Both the position numbers and the translations under genes were made by a program. From Deltaproteobacteria bacterium (GTDB taxonomy: Bacteria > Myxococcota_A > Polyangia > Polyangiales > Polyangiaceae), in assembly GCA_016218915.1 (NCBI GenBank), contig JACRCQ010000042.1:186001-250000 (forward strand): 64,000 nt of DNA, in the 5' to 3' direction. The notes beneath the pieces were generated by a model. The model was not told where the DNA came from. It was given only the letters and a program-made list of their open reading frames with translations, and did not search any database. Each line of letters starts with the position of its first letter. Positions within the stretch are counted from its first letter, which is position 1. Below are positions 15,360 through 24,445 of this stretch, piece after piece.

Positions 15360-15839
15360 CTACTCGAACACCGGCTGCGCGCTCGCCATCGCATCTCGCA
15401 TCAGGTCATCGGCCGCATAGGCCAGCGGCCACGGAATCTCTTCAGGTGCGAACAACCTCGCTTCGCGGATCTCCAGCGGGTTGAGCGGCTTGAGGGCTGA
15501 CGCATCGACCAGCACGCTCACCACAGTGGTCACAGCGTGAAAGCGAAGGTCCCGGTCCGGGCGGGAGTAGACGCCCACCAGACGCTCCACGCGAAGCACG
15601 CGCGCCCCGGTCTCCTCGGCGATCTCCCTCACGATCGACGCCGCCAGCGTCTCGCCCCATTCGAGCGTTCCCCCCGGTAGACACCATGTTCCGGTGTCTG
15701 CCCGCCGCACCAGCAGCCATCGCCCGTCCTTGGTGTGGGCCGCCGCTGCCACGCCAGGCACAGGATGACGAAGCACGTGACGCCCGACTTCGCGAAGGAG
15801 CGTCAGGATCGACCTGGGGATCATGGTCAGAGGAGCCAC
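15360..15839 (-). CDS. Nudix hydrolase
   Basis: A 159-residue hydrolase of nucleoside diphosphate-linked compounds. The Nudix box G-x5-E-x7-R-E-U-x-E-E-x-G-U is complete at residues 57-79 (G57, E63, R71, E72, E75, E76, G78). It is preceded by the usual LLVRRADTGTWCLPGG strand-turn. Substrate unknown; ADP-ribose, dinucleotide polyphosphates and oxidised nucleotides are all possible in this family. The frame begins with a GTG at 15839 and has an internal ATG at 15824; neither has a clear ribosome site. It is divergent from the OsmC gene, 55 bases apart. Confidence 0.9.
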   Translation of the reverse strand: MAPLTMIPRSILTLLREVGRHVLRHPVPGVAAAAHTKDGRWLLVRRADTGTWCLPGGTLEWGETLAASIVREIAEETGARVLRVERLVGVYSRPDRDLRFHAVTTVVSVLVDASALKPLNPLEIREARLFAPEEIPWPLAYAADDLMRDAMASAQPVFE

Positions 15840-15894
15840 AGCCGGCTTGTATCACGCTTCCCGGAACGGGTCAGGGGCGTGGTAGGCTCCCGCC

Positions 15895-16305
15895 ATGTCC
15901 GTTCGAATCGACATCGCCTACGAGGGTGAGCTCCAGTGCTCCGCGATTCACGGCCCTTCCGGGGACAAGCTGCGTACCGACGCTCCAGTCGACAACCATG
16001 GGCGTGGCGCGCATTTCTCCCCCACGGACCTGGTTGCGACCGGCGCCGGCACCTGCATGATGACCGTGATGGGCATCGGCGCCCAGCGGCGCTCCCTCGA
16101 TCTCACCGGTAGCCGCGTGGTGGTCGAAAAGGAGATGTCGACCGGGCTCCGGCGCTACATCCAGCGCCTGGTCCTGCAGGTCACCCTGCCTGCTGCTCTT
16201 GCACCCAGGGATCGCGACTACCTCGAGCAGATCGCTCGCGGCTGCCCTGTGCTGGCGTCGCTTGGACCGGATACGAAGGTCGACTTGACGTTCGACTACC
16301 GCTGA
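15895..16305 (+). CDS. OsmC/Ohr-family peroxiredoxin-like protein
   Basis: A 136-residue protein of the OsmC superfamily that reduces organic peroxides through two conserved cysteines, both present: C54 in GAGTCMMTVMG and C117 in RGCPVLASL. The N-terminal FSPTDLVATG segment is also characteristic. Length is normal for OsmC. It is convergent with the membrane-zincin gene and divergent from the Nudix gene, so it is a single transcription unit. Confidence 0.92.
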   Translation: MSVRIDIAYEGELQCSAIHGPSGDKLRTDAPVDNHGRGAHFSPTDLVATGAGTCMMTVMGIGAQRRSLDLTGSRVVVEKEMSTGLRRYIQRLVLQVTLPAALAPRDRDYLEQIARGCPVLASLGPDTKVDLTFDYR

Positions 16306-16321
16306 TCCGATGCAGGTCGCG

Positions 16322-18415
16322 TCACCCTGGATCCTGCGGGTCGATCTTGGGAAGGCGCTCGCCGAAGCACTTCTTCCAGCTCTCCGCTGCCTTGCTGCGG
16401 AGCTTGTCCTCAGGCCACCCGGCGAGCTCCACGAACGCTTCGCTCACGCGCTCTGGGTCAGGGCGGCCGTCCCAGCCGTACAGATCCCGCCCTGTCATCA
16501 GCTCCATCGCCTGTACTCCCACGTAATGCTCGGCGCCTCCCTTGGCTACCAGCGCAAACCGCAGAAGGTGCACCAATCCGAGGCGCGGAGGAGCCCCTGA
16601 CGCGGTCAGCTCGGCCAGGTACCCGGACAGCTCCCGATTGACGCGCATCTGCGCCTCCTTGCTGAAGGCACCCATCCTGCGGAGCACTTCGCCGCAGATC
16701 GGCAGGTTCGGGCCGTCGATCTGGTGCTGCAGCTCGTGACGCTCCGTGGCCGCGAGAATCGCTGCCTTCAATCCGGACGGCGAGGCCTGGACAATCTCCT
16801 TCATCATGTCGCCGCACCGACGCAAGCCGACCTGCGCGCCAGGCTCGTTGGATTCTCCGCAGCGGGGCACGTCAGGTTTCGACAGCTCCACCAGCTCCTT
16901 CTCGTACGGATCCAGCTCGTCGAGCACGACCAGCGCAAAAGGCTGCACATCCCGGGACAGGCCCAGGTACGGCAGCCCGCCGCGGGGCTTGCCGATCTGA
17001 CGGACATGCAGCGTTGCGAAGGGCTTGCCCGACACCGAAAAACGCTTCACGCGCTCTATCCGAAAGGCCTCTGCCTCGAATCGACGCTGGAGCCCTTCGC
17101 CAGCGTGGTGCACTGCGAGGCGCGGATCCACGTAGTACGGCAGCCCTGCCCGACGGCTCGCTTCGTTGACGTCCGCGACCAGCCGATACCAGCGTCTCCC
17201 CGCCACATCCAGATCGTCGGCTTCGACGCTCAGCTGTGTGAACGCCTCACCGAGGCCTGGATCCAGCGCGCGCGCAGCAGCGACCATCTCACGCGCCGCA
17301 GCCTTGGTCTGCACCATCGCAGTGGCGCTGCTGTCGTGGCGCACACGTCGGTCCCAGCTCGCGCGTGCATGGCTCCATTGCTGCACCAGCGTCCCGAACA
17401 GACGGTCCCCGTCGGCACTCGGCTCTCGCAGGGTCCAAGCGACGCCTTTCGCCGGGGGACGAGCGACGAGCCACTGGCAGGTGCAGAGCACGATGAAGGC
17501 TCCCAGCCCAGCGAGCGCAGAGAATGACACCGGCCATCCCTTGGGCTCTTCGATGTCCGTATCTCGCACCAGGAGACGCTCCGCGAGCACTTCGATGCTG
17601 GAAGCGGTCACGGCGATCAACGCAGCGAGAAGGATGATCGAGCCTGCTGAAGCCACGATCCACGCGCCCCCCTGGAACCCGAGCAGAGACCGGTACACGA
17701 GCATCATCAGCATCGCAGGCAGCGCGTACACCGCAGCGATGCCTGTAATCGGCTGCTCACGCGAAGGCGGGATCCACAGGTGAACCAGGCCGATCAACGC
17801 CATCAAGCCGGGCCAGACCACGAGCAGGACCACTATCACGAACCCGAGCTGGAACCTCCACGACGGCAGCGAGCCCATCCCGATCAGCGCTCGTACGAGC
17901 GTCGCAATCGGCGCTTCCCCCTTCCCGGGCCACAGGTAGAACACCGCTGCCACCACGACCGCTGCGAGAAGCAATCCCTTGGCTACCTTGCGCGTGTGCT
18001 CCTTGAACGACAGGTCCGCTCCGGCAGCGGTCAGCGACAATGCGAGAAGCACGGGCGTCGGACGCTGGGTCAGGCTCTCCGGCAAGGGGAGCACGCCCCA
18101 TGCGGAGGACTCTGCGCCCAGGGCGATGATCATCAGCGCGCAGGCGAGCGCAGCAAAGACGCCGATCGCAATCGATGCGGTCCTCTTGCACAGCAAGGAT
18201 GCGGCGACGATGGCGAGCCCCGCGGCAGCGGGCGCAAATGCAGCGACCAGCCCTGCTGGCGGAAGCTCTGCCAACACCTGCCACATGAACTGCGGCTTGT
18301 CGTCCACCACCTCGATGGGAATCACGAGCGACAGCGCGATGATCGCGCCGGCCCACCGCGCGCGTCCCCGCAGCCTGAGCCCGGAAAGGCCGTAGAAGAA
18401 CTCTACCTCGCTCAT
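16322..18415 (-). CDS. Polytopic membrane protein with HExxH zincin-like domain
   Basis: A 697-residue protein. Residues 20-320 contain about eight hydrophobic helices. The C-terminal 370 residues are soluble and contain the zinc-protease motif H560-E561-L-Q-H564 (HELQHQIDG), followed about 30-40 residues later by glutamates in NRELSGYLAEL (E595, E602). That spacing fits a gluzincin, in which the third ligand is a downstream Glu. A peptidase role is inferred; the family is not one I can name. Its start overlaps by four bases with the stop of the propeller gene upstream, and it ends a four-gene minus-strand cassette. The soluble domain's side of the membrane is not certain. Confidence 0.75.
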   Translation of the reverse strand: MSEVEFFYGLSGLRLRGRARWAGAIIALSLVIPIEVVDDKPQFMWQVLAELPPAGLVAAFAPAAAGLAIVAASLLCKRTASIAIGVFAALACALMIIALGAESSAWGVLPLPESLTQRPTPVLLALSLTAAGADLSFKEHTRKVAKGLLLAAVVVAAVFYLWPGKGEAPIATLVRALIGMGSLPSWRFQLGFVIVVLLVVWPGLMALIGLVHLWIPPSREQPITGIAAVYALPAMLMMLVYRSLLGFQGGAWIVASAGSIILLAALIAVTASSIEVLAERLLVRDTDIEEPKGWPVSFSALAGLGAFIVLCTCQWLVARPPAKGVAWTLREPSADGDRLFGTLVQQWSHARASWDRRVRHDSSATAMVQTKAAAREMVAAARALDPGLGEAFTQLSVEADDLDVAGRRWYRLVADVNEASRRAGLPYYVDPRLAVHHAGEGLQRRFEAEAFRIERVKRFSVSGKPFATLHVRQIGKPRGGLPYLGLSRDVQPFALVVLDELDPYEKELVELSKPDVPRCGESNEPGAQVGLRRCGDMMKEIVQASPSGLKAAILAATERHELQHQIDGPNLPICGEVLRRMGAFSKEAQMRVNRELSGYLAELTASGAPPRLGLVHLLRFALVAKGGAEHYVGVQAMELMTGRDLYGWDGRPDPERVSEAFVELAGWPEDKLRSKAAESWKKCFGERLPKIDPQDPG

Positions 18416-20184
18416 CTCGGAGCCGGCACCGACGCCACTGCGCTCACCACGCGATGGCCCGGGAAGTTCGGATCGTCAGCGAGCGACTCGAAGTACACGC
18501 GCGTGTTGTCCTCGGAAACATGCGGATAACGCTCCTCGTACGGCGTGTCCGTCAGCTTCGTCGTCTTGCCCGTCTCGAGCACCATCCAGTGGATGTCACC
18601 GCCAGCGGCATAGACCACGACCTTCCCGTCCGCGGAGAACAGCGGAGCTTCGGCCAACCCTTCGCACTGGAACGTCTTGAGCTGTCGCCCCTCGCTGTCG
18701 AGCAGGCCGAGGGTCTGCGCTCCCATGCCACGCACCTCGAGCGCGATCAGGTGCGCCTGCGGGCTGGCGGACCAGAGCACCACCTCGGCATCGCGATGAA
18801 ACGTGTGCACCGGCTTGGCCGAGGGAGGATTGGCCGACAGATCCGCGAGCCAGAGCTCCTGGGCCCGCCTGTCTCCGATGGCCGCGTCCGCGCCCGGAAG
18901 CGGCTTGCGCACCAACGCGAGGCGCTGCCCGTCGATCCAGTCGAATCCCGAGTACTCTCCCTCGGTCGCCTTCTTCTCGAACACCGCGCGCCCGTCGTCG
19001 AGCGAAAGCACGTGAATGCTCGCAGGGCAATTGCGGCACGCTCGATCGTACAGGGCCACCAGCTTTCCGCCGGGAGCGACCTTGGGATTGACGAACCTGT
19101 GGCTCGGGTCGACGCGCACGCGGCGCGACTTGCCATCCGCGTCGACCACGGTGACGGTCTTGGCCCAGCCGAAGATGTCTTCCACGAGCACGGCCGGGGA
19201 GCCGCCCGGTGCGGCTGCCGGATAGCCGTACAGGTTGTACCCGGTCCAGAGCGCCTCGCGCTTGCTCGCTCCATCGCGCCACTCCAGGGAATCGAGCTCG
19301 GAGATCCATCCGAGATCGAAGTTGTCCGGCGAGAAGAACAGCCGCTTGTCCGAAGTCTTGGTGAGGTAGCCGCGCGGACCTGTGCCGGCCAGCGTGTGCT
19401 GCTGCTCCGGACGCGAGTGCCAGGTGATCTCGTAGGGCCCCTTGCTGCGGGCCTTGCGCTTCTTTCCCAGGTCCTCGTAGAGATCGGCCGCAACCTTGAG
19501 CGCCTTGTCGCGCTGCTCCACGTAGTTGCGCGCCGGCCCCACCTTCGATGCCATCGAAGCATCCGACCCCTTGAACAGATCCTGGATCGAACGGTGCGCC
19601 GTGATGCGCGACAGCGTCTCGTCGAAAGCCTGATCCGCTGCGGACTCGGCCACCAGACGCACCGCCTCCGACCGCGACTTGCCCCCGGACCACGAGCGCA
19701 CCCTGCCCGGCTCTCCAGGCGGATCCTTGAGGAACCTCACCTCGATCGGCGCATCGATCCGCGTCTCGAAGTAGCCCCCTTGCACCGGATGCTCGGTCAC
19801 CTGGGGCACGATGTGAGCTGTGACCAGGAAGGACGCGCGGAGCTTCTTCGCAGCCTCCTCGGGGCTCTTGGCCCGCTCCAGCACCTTGGTCACGCCGGGA
19901 TCTCCGCCGCGTACCGTGTCGAAGCCGAGCTTCTCCAGCCGTCCGGAAAGACGATCCGCGATCACGGCTGCAGGCTGCGAGCCTTCCCACCAGTACCCTT
20001 CCATGTCGATCGCAACGAGCACGCGAAGCGGCAGAGGATCGGTGCGGATGCGCCAGACCACGTAGGCCGCAGCCCCTGCGATCGCGAGCAGAACGAGCAG
20101 GATCGGCCAGAGCCGACGCTTGGGGACCAGGGCCTTGATCTCAGCTTCCGACTCTGGACTCGGCTCAGGATCGAGCATGCTCAT
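18412..20184 (-). CDS. Membrane-anchored WD40/TolB-like beta-propeller protein
   Basis: A 590-residue protein with a single N-terminal membrane anchor (about residues 24-42, LWPILLVLLAIAGAAAYVVW) and a large extracytoplasmic part. The second half shows repeated beta-propeller (PD40-like) elements: GKLVALYDRA, FDWIDGQRLALVRK, EVVLWSASPQ, ADGKVVVYAAGGDI, YPHVSEDNTRVYFES. The start at 20184 has GGAGG eight bases upstream; an upstream ATG at 20217 lacks one. The four-base overlap with the zincin gene suggests the two proteins work together. Confidence 0.75.
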   Translation of the reverse strand: MSMLDPEPSPESEAEIKALVPKRRLWPILLVLLAIAGAAAYVVWRIRTDPLPLRVLVAIDMEGYWWEGSQPAAVIADRLSGRLEKLGFDTVRGGDPGVTKVLERAKSPEEAAKKLRASFLVTAHIVPQVTEHPVQGGYFETRIDAPIEVRFLKDPPGEPGRVRSWSGGKSRSEAVRLVAESAADQAFDETLSRITAHRSIQDLFKGSDASMASKVGPARNYVEQRDKALKVAADLYEDLGKKRKARSKGPYEITWHSRPEQQHTLAGTGPRGYLTKTSDKRLFFSPDNFDLGWISELDSLEWRDGASKREALWTGYNLYGYPAAAPGGSPAVLVEDIFGWAKTVTVVDADGKSRRVRVDPSHRFVNPKVAPGGKLVALYDRACRNCPASIHVLSLDDGRAVFEKKATEGEYSGFDWIDGQRLALVRKPLPGADAAIGDRRAQELWLADLSANPPSAKPVHTFHRDAEVVLWSASPQAHLIALEVRGMGAQTLGLLDSEGRQLKTFQCEGLAEAPLFSADGKVVVYAAGGDIHWMVLETGKTTKLTDTPYEERYPHVSEDNTRVYFESLADDPNFPGHRVVSAVASVPAPR

Positions 20185-20259
20185 GGTGGTGGCCTCCGAG
20201 TAGCCCGAGCACGCCATGGCGGCAAGCGTGCCGGCCCGGGCGAGGCAACGGCGGACAGC

Positions 20260-22374
20260 TCAATCCAATCCATCTGCCCCGAAGAAGATCCCGCTCTGCC
20301 AGGCCGTCACGTCCGCGCCCCCCAGTGCGCCATGCTCCAGCACCTCCTGCAGACACACCAGATACTTGAAGTGCCGGCTGTCGCGCGCCACCACCCGCAG
20401 ACATGCACCGGTATCCACACGATGCACCGGCGATCGTCCTCCCGTGAGCGCAGCCTGGATCCGCTGCGCTCCCAGCTGCACATGCGCACGACGCGCGTGC
20501 ATGATCATGCTGCCGCCCCATGCCACCGCACCGCCCAACGGGTGCTCGTCGTCATCCACGTTGAACCTTCCCACCAGCACCAGCGCAGCGTTTGCGCGCA
20601 GCTCCAGCGCACGCAGCTCGTCGCCTCCACCCGAGTAGTGGTAGCCAGCCTCCACGCGCGGCAGCTCGATCGCAGAGCTCAGCACCGGCCCCACGGCCGA
20701 ATACCGCAGCGAGTATCCACCGCGCACGAAAAGCGCATGAGGCGACTTGGTGAAGATCGATTGATCCAAAGCGCCCTGATCCTGCGGGGACATCGACTGG
20801 TAGAGCGCTCCGCCTCGGAACGGGTTCGACCTCTCCATCGAGAATGGGAACCGGTACCCGCCCATCGCGTCGTGGGAGAGCTGCCCGTCCACGCCTGCAG
20901 AGCCGCCCCCGATCGCACCTGCGACGTTGAACCGAAGATACTTGTCGTGCGCCGGATACCAGCTCTGCATGTAGATCTCGGAGAAGAACCCCACCAGCCC
21001 TGATGCGTTGGTGGTGCGGTGAGCCCCGCCCACGGTTCTGGTCACCACGGGCGTCACGCCGAACGAGCCCCCCTCCACGTTGCCCACGGTCTTCCATCCG
21101 CTCCAGAGCCCTTCGCCCACGTGGCGTTGCGGAGCAGGGGGCGGACGCGGAATGGCCCCGGCGCGTCCTTCCGTACTCTGGAATCCATAGGGCGGAGGGA
21201 CGAAATCAAGCGTCGAGTCCGGATGGACCCGCACGCATCCTCCGTTCGTATCTTCGGCCTTCCGAGCAGCGCCTGATGCGCAAACCTTCCCGTCCGCCAT
21301 GATCACGCGGCAAGCTACGGAGTGCTCGTCGTCTGCGCACGGCCCCCGCAACAGCTCGAGCGCGCGTGCCTTGTCTTTCGCCCCATCCGGTGCCTGCAGC
21401 AGGAACACCGCCCAATCGATGCAAGACTGATGGTCGCCGGCGTCGCATCCACGCTTCCAGAACCCAACAGCCTTCTCGGGATCCCGCTCCACCTCGTCCC
21501 CATCGCGATAGGCGCGTCCAAGCACCGCGCACGCAACGGGGATGGAATGGCACGCGGCATCGAGATACGCCCTCGATTCCGCAGCATCGGCCTTGCCCCC
21601 TCGGCCTGCCCGCCAAGCCTCCGCAAGAGTCATGCACGCGAATCCGTCCTGCGCGCCGATGCAGCGGGTATCCAGCAAGCGCATCGCGATCTGCACCATC
21701 GGCTTCTTGAAGCCCGTGCCGCTCAACGCCAGCTCTCCGAGCTGCGAGCACGCGCGGCTGTCGCCCGTGTGGCACAGCAGTGCACACCCAATCGGATCCG
21801 ACTCGTTGCACGCCATCGCAAAGCACCGGGCGTGATCGTCGAAGCAGTTGCTGGACCTTCGAACGACCCGCTGGCTTCCATGCACGTAGTCGATCCCCAG
21901 CATCAGGCACGCAACGTCATCGCCCTTCTGGCATGCCTTGCCGAACGTCTCGCGATCCCGTTCTTCGTAGTCCGGAGGGAATGGACGGCCCCCGGCACCG
22001 GCGATACCCAGCAAGGCCAGGTCCACGCATCGTCGCGATTCCCCCTTCTCGCAGAGCTTTCCGCACGACGACATCTCGTGGCGATCGCACATCGACTCGA
22101 AGATGGCGTGCGCGCGGTTCAGGTCGCGCGGAACCTTGATGGCGTCCTCGAACCACAGTCCAAGCCGGTAGCATTCCCACTGGTCGTCCCTGCAAGCGAT
22201 CCAATCATCCCCCTTCGGGCACACCGTGGATGCGCGTGTGCAGCAGTTGTTCATGTCTACGGGATTGCCGACGTAGTCCGCATGCTTCGGGGTCGAGCTG
22301 CACCCCAGGCTCGCGCACGCAGCGCAGACGAGCGGGAGACACCAGGCCAGAGGGTCCGAGGAAGGACGTTCCAT
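20260..22374 (-). CDS. Sel1-repeat lipoprotein with beta-rich C-terminal half
   Basis: A 704-residue lipoprotein: signal peptide with lipobox ACASLGC, then Cys-rich Sel1-like repeats over about residues 45-370. Repeats have the pattern A-x2-L-x9-C-x8-A-C, for example CYRLGLWFEDA, ACLMLGIDYVHG, ACSQLGELALSG, ACAVLGRAYRDG and SCIDWAVFLLQA. The C-terminal half (about 410-704) is beta-rich with alternating aromatic residues and may be a barrel or sandwich domain. The ATG at 22374 was taken rather than 22392 because it gives a normal signal peptide. It is 20 bases downstream of the sulfatase gene and 75 bases upstream of the propeller gene. Confidence 0.8.
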   Translation of the reverse strand: MERPSSDPLAWCLPLVCAACASLGCSSTPKHADYVGNPVDMNNCCTRASTVCPKGDDWIACRDDQWECYRLGLWFEDAIKVPRDLNRAHAIFESMCDRHEMSSCGKLCEKGESRRCVDLALLGIAGAGGRPFPPDYEERDRETFGKACQKGDDVACLMLGIDYVHGSQRVVRRSSNCFDDHARCFAMACNESDPIGCALLCHTGDSRACSQLGELALSGTGFKKPMVQIAMRLLDTRCIGAQDGFACMTLAEAWRAGRGGKADAAESRAYLDAACHSIPVACAVLGRAYRDGDEVERDPEKAVGFWKRGCDAGDHQSCIDWAVFLLQAPDGAKDKARALELLRGPCADDEHSVACRVIMADGKVCASGAARKAEDTNGGCVRVHPDSTLDFVPPPYGFQSTEGRAGAIPRPPPAPQRHVGEGLWSGWKTVGNVEGGSFGVTPVVTRTVGGAHRTTNASGLVGFFSEIYMQSWYPAHDKYLRFNVAGAIGGGSAGVDGQLSHDAMGGYRFPFSMERSNPFRGGALYQSMSPQDQGALDQSIFTKSPHALFVRGGYSLRYSAVGPVLSSAIELPRVEAGYHYSGGGDELRALELRANAALVLVGRFNVDDDEHPLGGAVAWGGSMIMHARRAHVQLGAQRIQAALTGGRSPVHRVDTGACLRVVARDSRHFKYLVCLQEVLEHGALGGADVTAWQSGIFFGADGLD

Positions 22375-22393
22375 GCGCTGCATCTCCTGCATT

Positions 22394-24343
22394 CTACCGC
22401 ATGGGCACTTGCGGGTAGTGCGCCGAAGCCACCTTCAGCAGAATTCCGCACCGCTCGGGCGTCACCGGGTGAAGCTCCCCGGGATCGATATCGCGTAGAT
22501 AGCACTTCCAGGGAAGAGAGTCGGAGCCCATCAGCTTTCGCTCGCCCGAGATGACCCCGTAGACCGGGTCGTGGTCCGGCCACACCCCGCTGGTGGTCGA
22601 AGCCACCATGATCGGCTCAGAGGGCCCCAGCGCGCGAAGGAGGGATCTGCCGGTGAGCCGCTCTGCAAAGGGCATGCGTGGCCTGTCCCCAAGCACCCCC
22701 AGGGCATCCAGGATCGTAGCGTGCAAGTCCTGCGAATACGCCCTGCGCCCTCGATTCCCCGCAAGCGCCCCCTGCTCCGCCACGGTCAGCCCGTTCTTGC
22801 CCGCGGCAACGAAGGCAGGAACGTGCACCTCTTCCTCGTGCAGCGTGTTGATGTGATACAGCTGCCCGTGCTCGTAGAACTGCTCGCCGTGGTCGGACAC
22901 GAACAAGGTTAGAGTGTCCTCCCACGCCGCTGTCGTCCGCAGGGCCGTGTACATCTGCGCAACGGTGCGCTCCAGCATCAGCACGCTATTGCGGTATTGG
23001 TTCCAATAGGGCTCGACATCGCCGCTGGGCGGCTTGCGGGAATGAGGCGAATACGGCTCCAGGTCCGGCGAAGTCCGGTATGGCCAGTGCGTGTTGGACA
23101 GGTGCAGCACGGCAAAGAACGGCCCTGACGTCGCCTGCACCCATTCGACCAGCTTCTGCGTCGCTCGCTCGTCCGGCGCCCCGATGTGAGGATCCGCAAC
23201 TCCACCCAGATCCGCTCCTGCAATGAGCACGTCCGCGCCCGAGATCTTCACCCACGCACCGAAGTCCTGGTAGCGGAGATTCTGCGAGGTCACGTAGGCG
23301 GTCTTGTACCCCGCAGCCCGGGCTACCTCCCACACGAAAGGCGCCTCGTGACAGGTCCGCATGTCAGCGTCCACGGGCAGCCCGGTCCACATCATCATGC
23401 ACGAGCTGAAGGTCGATGGCGATTGCACGGTCATGCGAGCCAACCCGAGACGCTCGGGTAGCGCTTCGTCGAGGAATCGCGAGGTGCAATGGCTGGTAGC
23501 GCTCGGCAGCGCGTAGGGCAGCTTGGGCTGGCTGTCGTCCGCCGCCATCGCCTTGTCCGAGCAGAGCACGTCGCCACGAACGCTTTCGGTGATGATCAGG
23601 ATCACGTTGCGCTTGTGTTCCGGTGGATGCAGCTCGGAGAGCGTCCGAGGCTGGCGAACCGTCACGCCATGAGGGCCGCGCCCGCCCAGCAGACCGTCAC
23701 GCACGAGCCCTACGAGGCTGTGCAGAAGGCAGGTGTCCGGCGACGCTGCCTGCAAGGCTCGCGTCTCGACCATGTCGTGCCAGAACAACCAGACGCACAA
23801 GGGCGTCGCGATGAGAGGCAGGATGGGCCACGTGCGCTGGACGCGCTCTCCCGCCTTCCACACGCCCCAGGCGAGCGCCGCGCACGCGACGGCAACGACG
23901 ATTCCCAGGGGGATCACGCGCCAGGACCATGCTGCGACCCAGGAGCCCACCGTGCCATGCATGATCAGCCCGAGCCGGAGGGTGTCGCGCGCCATGTAGC
24001 TGCGGAATACGCCGTAGTAGAGGACCTGGCCCCCATAGGCCAGCTCCAGGATCGGCAGCACGATCACGACGAAAAGCAGCCCAAACAGGCTGCGTCCGAT
24101 GACGCGCCCCACACGTGACTTTCGGTGCGGAAGCAGCGACATCCCCCAGAGCCATCCGAACCAGACGCCAGAGGCGATCAGAGAGGAGCCAAAGTAGTTT
24201 CCGTATTCGTACAGGCGCATCTGCGAGATGGGCCCGATGCGCAGCAGCAGGTCAAAGGCGACAGCTGCCAGCGTGGGAGAGATGAACACCAGCACCACCC
24301 ACGGGGAAGGGCTGAAAAGGAAGCGGATCACCGCTGGATACAT
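22394..24343 (-). CDS. LtaS/EptA-like sulfatase-family membrane protein
   Basis: A 649-residue protein with five N-terminal membrane helices (about residues 15-185) and a large alkaline-phosphatase/sulfatase-fold catalytic domain. The nucleophile region is ILIITESVRGD (S254 at the usual Thr/Ser/Cys position). The metal-binding motif VSDHGEQFYEHG lies in the C-terminal third, with SNTHWPY between. The architecture is that of lipoteichoic acid synthase and phosphoethanolamine transferases, which add head groups to lipids or glycans outside the inner membrane. A hydrolase is also possible. It heads the minus-strand cassette and is divergent from the gene at 24446. Confidence 0.88.
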   Translation of the reverse strand: MYPAVIRFLFSPSPWVVLVFISPTLAAVAFDLLLRIGPISQMRLYEYGNYFGSSLIASGVWFGWLWGMSLLPHRKSRVGRVIGRSLFGLLFVVIVLPILELAYGGQVLYYGVFRSYMARDTLRLGLIMHGTVGSWVAAWSWRVIPLGIVVAVACAALAWGVWKAGERVQRTWPILPLIATPLCVWLFWHDMVETRALQAASPDTCLLHSLVGLVRDGLLGGRGPHGVTVRQPRTLSELHPPEHKRNVILIITESVRGDVLCSDKAMAADDSQPKLPYALPSATSHCTSRFLDEALPERLGLARMTVQSPSTFSSCMMMWTGLPVDADMRTCHEAPFVWEVARAAGYKTAYVTSQNLRYQDFGAWVKISGADVLIAGADLGGVADPHIGAPDERATQKLVEWVQATSGPFFAVLHLSNTHWPYRTSPDLEPYSPHSRKPPSGDVEPYWNQYRNSVLMLERTVAQMYTALRTTAAWEDTLTLFVSDHGEQFYEHGQLYHINTLHEEEVHVPAFVAAGKNGLTVAEQGALAGNRGRRAYSQDLHATILDALGVLGDRPRMPFAERLTGRSLLRALGPSEPIMVASTTSGVWPDHDPVYGVISGERKLMGSDSLPWKCYLRDIDPGELHPVTPERCGILLKVASAHYPQVPMR

Positions 24344-24445
24344 ACACGCGCCCAGGCCTCGGGTCGAGCGCGGCTCCTGCCCTCCTGCGCACCACACAAC
24401 GGAAATCCGTTTCCCCTCCCCCCCTGAAGTGCCACAGTCACCGCC

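Noticed and set aside
18454..21003. An 849-codon open frame on the plus strand opposite the propeller and Sel1 genes
   Set aside because: It lies antisense to two well-supported genes, its translation is Arg/His/Leu-rich with no domain, and long antisense frames are expected in this high-GC sequence. The same applies to 2090-3595 (+), 5893-6375 (-), 45951-47975 (-) and 28534-30264 (+).
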